Part shown: positions 34,192 through 43,178 of the stretch, piece by piece
Layout of the letters: each line of letters begins with the position of its first letter
Numbering within the stretch: the stretch's first letter is position 1
Assembly: GCF_001584325.1 (NCBI RefSeq)
Contig: NZ_LSAZ01000004.1
Coordinates: forward strand, 80,107 to 144,106
Source: Bacillus nakamurai
GTDB lineage: Bacteria; Bacillota; Bacilli; Bacillales; Bacillaceae
Length of the DNA stretch: 64,000 bases
Direction of reading: 5' to 3'
Notes under the pieces: model-generated
Seen by the model: only the letters and a program-made list of their open reading frames with translations
What the model was told of the DNA's origin: nothing
The model's database searches: none
Position numbers and translations under genes: made by a program

Positions 34192-36081
34192 TTAATTCTC
34201 GAGCTCTTCAATCATCAGTGACAATTCGGTCCAGCGTTCCATTGCCGCTTCAAGTTCTTCAGACGTTTTAGCCTGCTCCGCCATCAGTTCTTGAATCTTT
34301 CCGAAATCGCTTCCCGCTTCGGCGATTTCCGCTTCCAGACGCTCATGCTTTTCTTCAAGTCCGGCAATCTTGTCTTCGATGCCGTCCCATTCAATCTGAT
34401 CCTTGTAAGAAAGCTTTTTACGCTTTTTCTTCGTTTCTTCCTCAGTTTTTTTCTCTTCAGCGGGCTGTTTTTCCGCCGTTTTCTTCGTTTTCATTTCTTC
34501 CATAAATTCGCTGTACGAACCTTGGAAACGGGAAATGATGCCTTGTCCTTCAAACACGATCAGGCGGTCGACGACGCGGTCAAGGAAGTAGCGGTCATGG
34601 GATACTGTAATGACGACGCCCGGGAACTGGCCGATATAATCTTCAAGCACGCTTAATGTCTCTGTGTCCAGATCATTGGTCGGCTCATCTAAAAACAGCA
34701 CATTCGGCTCCTGCATCAAAACGTTCAGCAAGTACAGACGCCGTTTTTCCCCGCCTGACAGCTTTCTGATATACGTCTGCTGCATCGGTCGCGGGAACAG
34801 AAATCGTTCGAGCATTTGTTCCGCGGTGATGATATCGCCTTCGGCCGTTTTGACGATTTCTGCGGTTTCTTTTATATACTCAATGACTTTCATGTCACCG
34901 TTCATTTCACTATGGTCTTGGGTGTAGTAGCCGATTCTTACCGTCTGCCCGATGATGATGCGGCCGATGTCAGGCTCAATCCGCCCGGCGAGGCTGTTTA
35001 AGAGCGTTGTTTTTCCGATGCCGTTCGGCCCGATGATGCCGATTCGTTCTCCCGGTATGACAAGCTCGTTAAATTGGCTGATGAGCGCTTGTCCGTTATA
35101 GGTTATCGTCACGTTCTCGGCTTCAATCACCTGTTTGCCGAGACGGTGGGAGCCTATTGCAAAGTCGAGTGAACCGGATACGGCGGGCCCTTTTTGCTCC
35201 TTAAGCGCCTCCGCTCTGTCCACTCTCGCTTTTTGTTTCGTCGAGCGCGCCTTTGCGCCTCGTCTGAGCCAAGCCAGTTCGCGGCGCAGCAGGTTTTGGC
35301 GCTTTGTTTCCTTTTGTTCGGCCAGCGCTTCCCGCTCGGCGCGTTTTTCCAAAAATACTTCATAGTTTCCTTTATACGTATAAAGGCTTCCTCTCTCAAG
35401 CTCATAAATTCTGTTCGTTACCCGGTTTAAAAAATATCTGTCGTGCGTCACGAGCATGACGGCGCCGGGATATTGCGATAAATACCCTTCCAGCCATTCA
35501 ATCGTTTCATTGTCCAAATGGTTTGTCGGTTCGTCCAAAATGAGCAGATCAGCAGGCTGAATGACATTTTTGGCAATAGCAGCCCGCTTTTTCTGGCCTC
35601 CGGACAGCTCGCTGACATTCTTCATCAAGTCTGTGACGCCAAGCTTGGTTAAGACCGTTTTGGCTAACGTATTTGCCTCCCACGCGTTGTTTGCATCCAT
35701 CTTGCCTTGCGCATCAAGCAGATTTTTCTGGCGTTTTTCATTTTCCGGCTCTTCATTCAGCGCCTGAAGCGCTTTTTCATATTCTCTCAGCGTTCTCATG
35801 ACCGCAGAATCGCCTGAGTAAATGTGCTCGAGCACGGTTTGTCCGGCCGGAAGCTCCGGGTCCTGATGCAAAAATTCAATATGCACGCTGCCCGATGCCG
35901 TAATGGTGCCTTCTTCGGTTGATTCAAGGCCGGCAATGGTTTTCAGAAGCGTTGACTTGCCCGTTCCGTTCGGGCCGATTAAACCGATTCTTTCATTTTC
36001 TTCAATATGAAAGGAGATATGGTCGAATAATGTCTTATCTCCGTATGTTTTATAAAGGTTTTCCGCTTTTATGATGCTCAT
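34192..36081 (-). CDS. yfmR: ABC-F protein YfmR
   Basis: A 629-residue ABC-F ATPase of the Uup type. Two nucleotide-binding domains: Walker A GPNGTGKST and GPNGIGKTT; signatures ELSGGQKKR and KLSGGEKRR; Walker B LLILDEPTNHLD and LFLDEPTNDLD. The Arg/Lys-rich linker (RRELAWLRRGAKARSTKQKAR) and a C-terminal coiled coil (about 525-629) are typical of Uup/YfmR. In B. subtilis YfmR resolves ribosomes stalled at polyproline and works in parallel with EF-P. The ATG at 36081 gives the B. subtilis length; the ORF begins at 36093. Confidence 0.92.
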   Translation of the reverse strand: MSIIKAENLYKTYGDKTLFDHISFHIEENERIGLIGPNGTGKSTLLKTIAGLESTEEGTITASGSVHIEFLHQDPELPAGQTVLEHIYSGDSAVMRTLREYEKALQALNEEPENEKRQKNLLDAQGKMDANNAWEANTLAKTVLTKLGVTDLMKNVSELSGGQKKRAAIAKNVIQPADLLILDEPTNHLDNETIEWLEGYLSQYPGAVMLVTHDRYFLNRVTNRIYELERGSLYTYKGNYEVFLEKRAEREALAEQKETKRQNLLRRELAWLRRGAKARSTKQKARVDRAEALKEQKGPAVSGSLDFAIGSHRLGKQVIEAENVTITYNGQALISQFNELVIPGERIGIIGPNGIGKTTLLNSLAGRIEPDIGRIIIGQTVRIGYYTQDHSEMNGDMKVIEYIKETAEIVKTAEGDIITAEQMLERFLFPRPMQQTYIRKLSGGEKRRLYLLNVLMQEPNVLFLDEPTNDLDTETLSVLEDYIGQFPGVVITVSHDRYFLDRVVDRLIVFEGQGIISRFQGSYSEFMEEMKTKKTAEKQPAEEKKTEEETKKKRKKLSYKDQIEWDGIEDKIAGLEEKHERLEAEIAEAGSDFGKIQELMAEQAKTSEELEAAMERWTELSLMIEELEN

Positions 36082-36239
36082 GGTTCCTATCAATCCTCAC
36101 GTAAGTTCATGTGTTCATTTTAAATCAGGCGCTGGAATAAAACTAGTAAAAGGACAGACAAATTTCTTGAAGAAGATCATTTTGTCCGAAGAATGTTTGC
36201 GTGTCTCCTTCTATACACTGGAGGGGAAGAGGTGATGAC

Positions 36240-37307
36240 ATGATCAGCATCAGTTTGTGCGTAATTGTGAAAAACGAAGAAGAAGTGCTGGCAGGCTGCC
36301 TTGATTCTGTCAAAGATATTGCAGACGAAATCGTGATTGTCGATACTGGATCGCTTGATCAGACAAAGGAGATCGCATCCCGATATACGGATAAGATTTA
36401 CGACTTTGAGTGGATCGACCATTTTGCGGCAGCCCGCAATTTTGCTTTTTCAAAGGCAGAAATGGAATATATCCTCTGGCTGGACGCTGACGACATCTTC
36501 TTAGAAGAAGACCGCAGAAAGCTGATTGAGCTGAAAGCGTCACTTTCTAAAGACGTTGATGCGGTGTCGATGTATTACCATGTCGGCTTTGATGCACGGG
36601 GAGAGGTCAATTTTAAGTATCGCCGGAACCGATTGGTCAAGCGGGACATCGGTTTTCGCTGGATCGGAGCGGTACATGAGTATCTTGAGGTATACGGGAA
36701 CATCATGGAAACCGATATCGCCGTCACACACCGGAAATCTGACAAAAAGCACTCGCCGCCCTCAGACCGCAATTTAAACATTTATGAAAAAATGGCGGAA
36801 AACAGCGAAACGATGACGCCGCGCGATTTATTTTATTTTGCGAATGAATTAAAAGACCACGGCCAATATCAGCGCGCTATTACGTATTACCACCATTTCC
36901 TCTCAACAAAGCAGTGCTGGATTGAAGATGAAATCAGAACGTGCCAATACTTATCCGATTGCTACAAGGCGGTCGGGCATGAAGAAGCGGCCCTTACGTC
37001 TCTATTAAAAGCGTTTCTGATTGATTGCCCTCGGCCGGAGTTTTGCTGCAGGCTCGGCGACTACTTTACGGAGAAACAGCAATATCCGCAAGGCGCATTT
37101 TGGTATGAGCTCGCTCTTTCAGCCAAAAGCAACGATACAAGCTTCACTCAGGTCGAGTTCTCCACCTGGTATCCTCATTTACAGCTATGCGTCTGCCATT
37201 GGCAGCTCGGCGACAGAGAAAAAGCGAAGTATCATAATGACAAAGCGGCTTCCTACAATCCGTCGCATCCGAGTGTGCTTTATAACCAAGGCGTGCTGGG
37301 CGGATAA
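36240..37307 (+). CDS. GT2 glycosyltransferase with C-terminal TPR-like region
   Basis: A 355-residue fusion. The N-terminal GT-A domain (about 1-180) has ISLCVIVKNEEEVLAGCLDSV, IVDTGSLDQT, and the metal motif LWLDADDIFLEED. The C-terminal half (about 190-355) is helical with TPR-like repeats (HGQYQRAITYYHHFL and YPQGAFWYELALS). This architecture is shared with S-glycosyltransferase SunS and with GlcNAc-transferase-type proteins that modify peptides or proteins. No sublancin-like precursor or transporter is adjacent, so the substrate is unknown. SD GAGGTGAT fits the ATG at 36240. A terminator follows, so the gene is monocistronic. Confidence 0.8.
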   Translation: MISISLCVIVKNEEEVLAGCLDSVKDIADEIVIVDTGSLDQTKEIASRYTDKIYDFEWIDHFAAARNFAFSKAEMEYILWLDADDIFLEEDRRKLIELKASLSKDVDAVSMYYHVGFDARGEVNFKYRRNRLVKRDIGFRWIGAVHEYLEVYGNIMETDIAVTHRKSDKKHSPPSDRNLNIYEKMAENSETMTPRDLFYFANELKDHGQYQRAITYYHHFLSTKQCWIEDEIRTCQYLSDCYKAVGHEEAALTSLLKAFLIDCPRPEFCCRLGDYFTEKQQYPQGAFWYELALSAKSNDTSFTQVEFSTWYPHLQLCVCHWQLGDREKAKYHNDKAASYNPSHPSVLYNQGVLGG

Positions 37308-37308
37308 T

Positions 37309-37346
37309 AAAAGGAGCTGTCCCCGCATTCGGAGACAGCTCCTTTC
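37309..37346 (+). terminator. Terminator after the TPR glycosyltransferase gene
   Basis: Stem AAGGAGCTGTC / GACAGCTCCTT followed by TTCTCC; the T-run is short. Confidence 0.65.
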
Positions 37347-37525
37347 TCCATTATGTATTCGTATGTGTACCCTTCGGCATGATGGATGAAACGCATATAG
37401 TAAGGATTGAATATCCCTACTATCTTTTTATCTTAAATTTCAACGAGAAGCATCCCCTGATACGATAAGAACGTACATATAAAGCCAATTGAAGATGAAA
37501 CAACAGACGAAGAACATAAAACATT

Positions 37526-38179
37526 CTATATTGAATGCTTTTTATCTTTATCATCATTTGGTGATGCACCAGAGCGTGTCAATAAGCGGTCTAATACTTT
37601 TCCAGTAAACGGCATAAAGCAATTAAGAATTAGCTCCCCTAAACAAACGGTTAATAAAGTTCCAACCCCTATTGGTCCATTAAAAATCATTGCCATTATC
37701 AAGAATACGAGGTAAATGAATGTTCTCGAAAAAAATATATTTGTTCTAGTTAACTCTTGGATGATTAATGTTAATCGGTCAACTGGAATCGGCGCAAAAT
37801 TTGTGTGTAAATATGTTGCCGTTCCTAATCCGATAACAACTAAACCGGCTCCAAAACAAACAGCTTTGCTGCACCACAGTTCAGGTGTTATGAAATTGTG
37901 CAATAGAAAAAGCCACATATCAATACCAATCCCCGTTATAAATGCTGTTAACATCCCCAAAACTTCTGGTCTTTGCCTTTTTAAAAATGAATTACAACAG
38001 ATCAATATGAAAGCTATTATGATTTCCCAACTTCCCACAGTAAGTCCCGCATTTTGGGACAGTCCTACCACAACTGCATCAAAAGGTGAAGTTCCAAGTT
38101 CTGATTGGATCGTGAAAGAAATACCAAGGGTTAATATTAAAATTCCTAAAACATAAAAAACATATTTCACTTTACTCAC
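37526..38179 (-). CDS. yyaS: YczE/YyaS-family membrane protein
   Basis: A 217-residue protein with five predicted helices of the YczE/YyaS/YitT family. The N-terminal LGISFTIQSELGTSPFDAVVVGL and the central GIGIDMWLFLL are family hallmarks. Function is unknown; YczE affects lipopeptide production in B. amyloliquefaciens, but YyaS has no assigned role. It is divergent from a yybA-paiA-paiB set; in B. subtilis yyaS lies close to those genes, so the whole group was probably moved or gained as a block. AT-rich compared with the flanking yfm genes. Confidence 0.7.
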   Translation of the reverse strand: MSKVKYVFYVLGILILTLGISFTIQSELGTSPFDAVVVGLSQNAGLTVGSWEIIIAFILICCNSFLKRQRPEVLGMLTAFITGIGIDMWLFLLHNFITPELWCSKAVCFGAGLVVIGLGTATYLHTNFAPIPVDRLTLIIQELTRTNIFFSRTFIYLVFLIMAMIFNGPIGVGTLLTVCLGELILNCFMPFTGKVLDRLLTRSGASPNDDKDKKHSI

Positions 38180-38188
38180 CTCTTTATA

Positions 38189-38259
38189 TTTTTATTGCAA
38201 ATACAACAAAATTAGGTTATATTCAATATATTCCATTTTTGTTGCATTTGCAATAAAAA
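38189..38259. promoter_or_regulatory. Divergent operators: 23-base inverted repeat between yyaS-like gene and yybA
   Basis: Two 23-base arms (38189-38211 and 38237-38259) are inverted copies with one mismatch, separated by 25 bases. Each arm contains the palindrome TTGCAaaTaCAA / TTGCATTTGCAA, the size expected of a MarR-dimer site. One arm lies near each divergent start, so the MarR protein probably represses both directions. Confidence 0.75.
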
Positions 38260-38280
38260 CTATATGCTTAGGAGGTCATT

Positions 38281-38733
38281 ATGAAGGAAATTCTTCGTGA
38301 AATTGGGATGATTGCCAGGGCTTTAGATTCTATAAGCAATATAGAATTTAAAGAATATGATCTCACAAAAGGGCAGTATTTGTACCTTGTCCGAATATGT
38401 GAAAACCCGGGAATCATTCAGGAAAAGTTAGCTGAGATGGTAAAAGTTGATCGAACAACAGCAGCTCGTGCCATAAAAAAACTTGAAATTAACGGATTTA
38501 TTGAAAAGAAAGAAGATAAACATAACAAAAAAATTAAAAAACTCTTTCCAACAGAGAAAGGGAAACATGTTTATCCTTTTATAAAAAAAGAAAATGATCA
38601 TTCGAATCGTGTCGCATTAGCGGGGTTTTCCGAAAAAGAAGCGGAAACCATTTTTCATCTTCTCCAAAGAATGAGAAAAAATATAGAAATTGACTGGGAA
38701 TATGTAAAAAAGGGAAACAAGAGAGATTATTAA
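38281..38733 (+). CDS. yybA: MarR-family regulator, YybA-like
   Basis: A 150-residue MarR protein: LTKGQYLYLVRICENPGIIQEKLAEMVKVDRTTAAR holds the winged helix, the wing is EKKEDKHNKKIKKLFPT, and flanking helices dimerise. In B. subtilis yybA directly precedes paiA-paiB, and the same order is seen here with a 20-base gap. It probably represses its own operon and the divergent yyaS-like gene through the inverted repeat upstream. SD AGGAGG precedes the ATG. Confidence 0.8.
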   Translation: MKEILREIGMIARALDSISNIEFKEYDLTKGQYLYLVRICENPGIIQEKLAEMVKVDRTTAARAIKKLEINGFIEKKEDKHNKKIKKLFPTEKGKHVYPFIKKENDHSNRVALAGFSEKEAETIFHLLQRMRKNIEIDWEYVKKGNKRDY

Positions 38734-38741
38734 TTTTATAA

Positions 38742-39278
<537 letters not shown>

Positions 39279-39301
39279 CCTTTTTTGAAAGGCGGATGAT
39301 G

Positions 39302-39919
39302 ATGTATATTCCAAAATACTTTAAGGTCACAAATGTTGATGAAATTTGGGATCTTGTTCAAGAGAACTCTTTTGGCACGATCGTCACAACAGAACAAAGG
39401 AAACCAATTGCCACTCATTTGCCTTTAGGGTTAAATAAAAAAGGTGCTGATTTCTATATTTCCGGGCATATGGCTTATGGAAATCCCCAGTGGAGAACAT
39501 TTGAAACCTGTGAAGATGTGCTTGTTATGTTTCAAGGGCCGCACGCTTACATTTCTTCCTCTTGGTATGGGCATGAAGAAGTTCCGACATGGAATTACCA
39601 AGCCATCCATGTATATGGTAAAGCAAGCATTTTAGAGAAAGATGAATTAATAGAAGAATTAACAATAATGATGGAGAAATATGAAAAGCATCGAGAAAAT
39701 CCCGTTTTATGGGACAAACTATCTCCTCAGCTCTTACAAAGCCAACTGAAAGGTATTGTTGGGTTTAAGATGAAGGCGGAAGAAATTCAGGCTGCATATA
39801 AATTAAGTCAGAACCGAAATGAAACGGATTATATGAACATCATTGATAAATTACAAAATGAAGGAAACCCAAATTCGAAACAAATGGCAGAACTGATGGA
39901 AAAGAGATTAAAAAAATAA
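39302..39919 (+). CDS. paiB: PaiB, FMN-binding split-barrel transcriptional repressor
   Basis: A 205-residue protein of the PaiB/FMN-binding split-barrel family. MYIPKYFKVTNVDEIWDLV starts the barrel, and QGPHAYISSSWYGHEEVPTWNYQ is the signature. In B. subtilis PaiB, with PaiA, was described as a negative regulator of sporulation and degradative enzyme genes. Three ATG codons occur in a row; the SD AAAGGCGG at 39288-39295 fits the third (39302). A weak hairpin follows at about 39972-39993. Confidence 0.88.
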   Translation: MYIPKYFKVTNVDEIWDLVQENSFGTIVTTEQRKPIATHLPLGLNKKGADFYISGHMAYGNPQWRTFETCEDVLVMFQGPHAYISSSWYGHEEVPTWNYQAIHVYGKASILEKDELIEELTIMMEKYEKHRENPVLWDKLSPQLLQSQLKGIVGFKMKAEEIQAAYKLSQNRNETDYMNIIDKLQNEGNPNSKQMAELMEKRLKK

Positions 39920-40027
39920 ATATAAGCCTACTTTTATTAAACCCTCAGATATAGAATTAATCAACGGAACGGAGCTGCCCTATCGGCAGTTTCTCTTCAG
40001 ATTGTGGAACGCACTTAAATGAATTTC

Positions 40028-40075
40028 AAAAAAAGCCTATATCACTGATTACTTAGTAATCGGCGATACAGGCTT
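40028..40075 (-). terminator. Terminator after yfmS
   Basis: Minus strand long stem AGCCTGTATC-GATTAC / GTAATC-GATATAGGCT followed by TTTTTTT. Confidence 0.85.
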
Positions 40076-40113
40076 TATCTATCGATATTTTTAACAAGAA
40101 GCTCCCCGATTTT

Positions 40114-40977
40114 TTATGATTCTCCCAGTACGTTTTCGGCCATTTTTGCCAAATGCTGGGCACTTCCCGAAATTTCCTGCATTGTCGCTGAAATTTGTTC
40201 AACCGCCGCCGCTTGGCCTTCTGTGTTCTGGTTGATGGATTCAATGGAATCCTCAAGCCCTTTAAGCAGGCTGTGTATTTTTTTCGTAATTTGGTCAATC
40301 TGACCGACATTGTCCTTTGAATGAGTGGCAAGCTTGCGGATTTCGTCCGCTACGACGGAAAAGCCCTTCCCTGACTCCCCGGCTCTGGCCGCTTCAATGG
40401 CCGCGTTTAAGCCCAGCAGATTGCTTTGATCTGATATGCCTTTGACGGTAACGGAAATGTCGGCGATCTCTCCGGCGCTCTCACTGACCTGTTTCGCTTG
40501 AGTAGAAATGCCTGACATCTGTGCTGAAAAACCGTTGATGGATTCAGAAATATCTGCGACGGCAGAAGCCGTCTGCTCAACGACGGCAGACAGGCTTTCA
40601 GCCACATCATGCAGCTTTGCCGACTTTTCAAGGCTTGTACCGAGACCGACACCCCCGATGACTCTCCCGTTTTCATCATGAAGCGGAATCGCTCGGGCAA
40701 TGAGCGGAAATCCGAACAGCTCTTTTGGAACCATGCTTGTTTTTTTCTGATTCGTGCGGATGGCGTCTGTAATGATGTCCCCTTTTTGCAGCGGGTCACC
40801 CGGCTTTACATTCAGGGAAAATGTCTTAGCCGGAATATTCACGATTAATTTTTCTGTATCATAAATGCCGATCGTGATATCATCCTGGATCAGGCTGTTT
40901 AAATAAGGCGCCACTTTGATAAAAGCGCCGAGCAGCCCATGTGTGTCTTGCTCCGTCTGTATACTCATCTCTTTCAC
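40114..40977 (-). CDS. yfmS: Soluble chemoreceptor YfmS
   Basis: A 287-residue methyl-accepting chemotaxis protein without membrane helices. The N-terminal about 130 residues form a small sensor domain ([22 protein letters not shown]). The C-terminal signalling hairpin contains the conserved tip [20 protein letters not shown], which binds CheA/CheW. The helical signalling part is shorter than in transmembrane receptors. Length matches B. subtilis YfmS (286). It starts six bases after yfmT ends, so the two are one operon; the aldehyde dehydrogenase may share its signal. Confidence 0.9.
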   Translation of the reverse strand: MKEMSIQTEQDTHGLLGAFIKVAPYLNSLIQDDITIGIYDTEKLIVNIPAKTFSLNVKPGDPLQKGDIITDAIRTNQKKTSMVPKELFGFPLIARAIPLHDENGRVIGGVGLGTSLEKSAKLHDVAESLSAVVEQTASAVADISESINGFSAQMSGISTQAKQVSESAGEIADISVTVKGISDQSNLLGLNAAIEAARAGESGKGFSVVADEIRKLATHSKDNVGQIDQITKKIHSLLKGLEDSIESINQNTEGQAAAVEQISATMQEISGSAQHLAKMAENVLGES

Positions 40978-40983
40978 TCCTTT

Positions 40984-42441
40984 TTAATATGGAAACTGCC
41001 GTTTTTCGTGCTGAACCGAAATCCATTTCAATGTTGTAAATTCCTCAAGGCTCCACTCGCCGTTCAGCCTGCCGAGGCCTGATTGTTTTTCACCGCCGAA
41101 CGCCACATTCGGTTCATCATTAATGGTTGTATCATTGACATGAATCATGCCTGTTTCGATCCGTTTCGCAAATTCAACGCCTCGCTCAATATTTGCCGTA
41201 TGCACCGCTCCGCTTAAACCGAACGGCGTAGCATTTGCGATGTCTGCCGCTTCGTCTTCTGTATCAAACGGCATAATGCAAACGACCGGACCGAATAATT
41301 CTTCCTTCGCGATGCTCATGTCCGGTTTCACATCTTTTAAGATTACAGGCTCAGCGACCGTTCCGGTAAATTCGCCGAGAAGAACGGGAACGGCTCCCTC
41401 TTCAATGGCTCTTTCTACAGACCGTTTTAAGCCCTCCGTCTGTCTCGTGTTGATTAAAGGCCCGATAACCGTATCAGGGTCCATCGGATCTCCGACCTTC
41501 AGAGAAGATACTTTCGCTTCATAAAGCTCTGTAAATTTGTCATACAAAGATGTATGAACCAGCACACGGTTTGCTGACATGCAAATTTGTCCCTGATGCG
41601 TAAACCGGCTGAACACCGCCGCATTGACCGCATATTCAATATCCGCATCCTCAAGTACGATCAGCGCGCTGTTTCCGCCAAGCTCCAAGAGCGGTTTTTT
41701 AAAGTGCTTGACCGCAAGCTGCCCGATATAGCTGCCCACACCCGTTGAGCCTGTAAATGAGATGATGCGAGGCACCGGATGCTCGACAAAACTGTCGCCG
41801 ATCTCCGCGATATCTGTAACGATGACGTTCAGCAGTCCGTCCGGGACGCCGGCCGCTTCAAAAATTTTCGCAATGAGCGTGCCGCCGCAGATCGGTGTTT
41901 CCTCATGAGGCTTTAAAACGACACCGTTACCCGCTCCGAGCGCCGGCGCGACGGATTTCATCGAGAGGAAAAACGGGAAATTAAACGGGCTGATCACCCC
42001 GACGACGCCGGCCGGAATTCGGTACAGCCTGTTTTCTTTGCCGTCAATCGTCGACGGCAGAATTTTCCCTTCCATCCGAACAGGAAAGGAAGCCGCTTCT
42101 TTTATCATATTTTTGACAAGTCCGATTTCAAACTCAGCCTTCAGCCTTGTTCCGCCAAGCTCCTCCATGATCAAGTAAATGATGGCTTCTTCATGCTCTT
42201 CGATGAAAGATACGGCCTTTTCCAAGATGGAGCGCTTTTTGAAGGGATTCACTTTGTCCCATTCTTTTTTCGCAAGAGCCGCAGCGCGATACGCTGCATC
42301 TACATCATCAGGCGTCGCTTTTCGGAATGAAGTTATCACTTTTTGAGTATAAGGATTTCTGTTTTCCAATACGTTCCGGCTGCTGCCTTCCCCCCATTTG
42401 CCGCCGATAAACTGCTTATTTAGTTCTTCATATTGAAACAT
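40984..42441 (-). CDS. yfmT: Aldehyde (vanillin/benzaldehyde) dehydrogenase YfmT
   Basis: A 485-residue NAD(P)-dependent aldehyde dehydrogenase. The catalytic Cys is in HQGQICMSANR, the general-base Glu in LLELGGNSALIV, and the cofactor loop in FTGSTGVGSYIG. In B. subtilis YfmT oxidises vanillin to vanillate. The SD AAGGGAG fits the ATG at 42441, which gives the B. subtilis length; the ORF starts earlier at 42459. First gene of yfmT-yfmS. Confidence 0.9.
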   Translation of the reverse strand: MFQYEELNKQFIGGKWGEGSSRNVLENRNPYTQKVITSFRKATPDDVDAAYRAAALAKKEWDKVNPFKKRSILEKAVSFIEEHEEAIIYLIMEELGGTRLKAEFEIGLVKNMIKEAASFPVRMEGKILPSTIDGKENRLYRIPAGVVGVISPFNFPFFLSMKSVAPALGAGNGVVLKPHEETPICGGTLIAKIFEAAGVPDGLLNVIVTDIAEIGDSFVEHPVPRIISFTGSTGVGSYIGQLAVKHFKKPLLELGGNSALIVLEDADIEYAVNAAVFSRFTHQGQICMSANRVLVHTSLYDKFTELYEAKVSSLKVGDPMDPDTVIGPLINTRQTEGLKRSVERAIEEGAVPVLLGEFTGTVAEPVILKDVKPDMSIAKEELFGPVVCIMPFDTEDEAADIANATPFGLSGAVHTANIERGVEFAKRIETGMIHVNDTTINDEPNVAFGGEKQSGLGRLNGEWSLEEFTTLKWISVQHEKRQFPY

Positions 42442-42603
42442 ATAAACATCTCCCTTCAATCGAAACTTGAAAAAATTGTTGATGAGTCATTTTTTGTATC
42501 GGTTTTAACGTGAGAAAATTGAACTATTTCAGAATAAAAATACGAATCCTGACATGCACTGACGCTTTTTCGCTTCTTCCTTTTAAAGTGGAAAATTCTT
42601 TAA

Positions 42604-42632
42604 TTGACTGTACAAAATTTCGACAATATAAT
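42604..42632 (+). promoter_or_regulatory. Sigma-A promoter of the yfnA remnant
   Basis: TTGACT (42604-42609), 17-base spacer, TATAAT (42627-42632). A near-consensus promoter kept in front of a truncated gene. Confidence 0.8.
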
Positions 42633-42688
42633 ACAAACGTCAATGTATATAATGATTAGAATATTATGAATTTTCCAGGTGGAACAAT

Positions 42689-43111
42689 ATGTCTTCACTT
42701 TTTCGAAAAAAGCCGCTGGCAGATCTAAAGGCCCAGAGCAAACAGACCAGCCTGTCCCGCTCGTTAAGCGCTTTTGACTTAGTCTTACTCGGAATCGGCT
42801 GTGTCGTCGGCACGGGGATCTTTGTGATTACGGGAACCGTTGCCGCCACAGGCGCCGGCCCCGCTCTTATTCTGTCGTTTGTTCTCGCGGGGATTGCCTG
42901 CGCGCTTGCAGCTTTTTGTTACGCGGAATTTTCTTCATCCATACCGATCTCGGGCAGCGTGTATACGTATTCGTATGTGACGCTTGGAGAATTTCTCGCG
43001 TTTTTGATCGGCTGGGACTTAATGCTTGAATATGTTATTGCGCTCGCCGCCGGCATGGTCATCTATATGATCTATTCGAAAAAACACAGTTTATTAAAAA
43101 GAGGCTCTTGA
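42689..43111 (+). pseudogene. yfnA: Amino acid permease YfnA with a large internal deletion
   Basis: The first about 125 residues are the N-terminus of an APC-family cationic amino acid transporter like YfnA: LIGCVVGTGIFVITGTVAA-type helix 1 (here LLGIGCVVGTGIFVITGT), the SGSVYTYSYVTLGE loop, and GWDLMLEYVIALAA. The frame then jumps at about 43050 to GMVIYMIYSKKHSLLK, which is the extreme C-terminus of the same family. About 320 of 460 residues are missing, in frame. Only three or so helices remain, so transport is impossible. Promoter and start signal are intact. yfnB, next to yfnA in B. subtilis, is also absent. Confidence 0.85.
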
Positions 43112-43178
43112 TAATTCCTTCACCTTATGAATAATATGGTGTATGCTTCGCTTACATAGATGAAGGAGGAGAATCACT

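Noticed and set aside
30738..36081. Dedicated antibiotic-resistance island (two ABC-F genes plus MFS)
   Set aside because: yfmM, yfmR, yfmO and yfmP are in the same block in B. subtilis and look like core genes, not an acquired island.
36240..37307. Complete glycocin (sublancin-like) cluster
   Set aside because: Only the glycosyltransferase is present; no precursor, transporter or thioredoxin gene within several kilobases.
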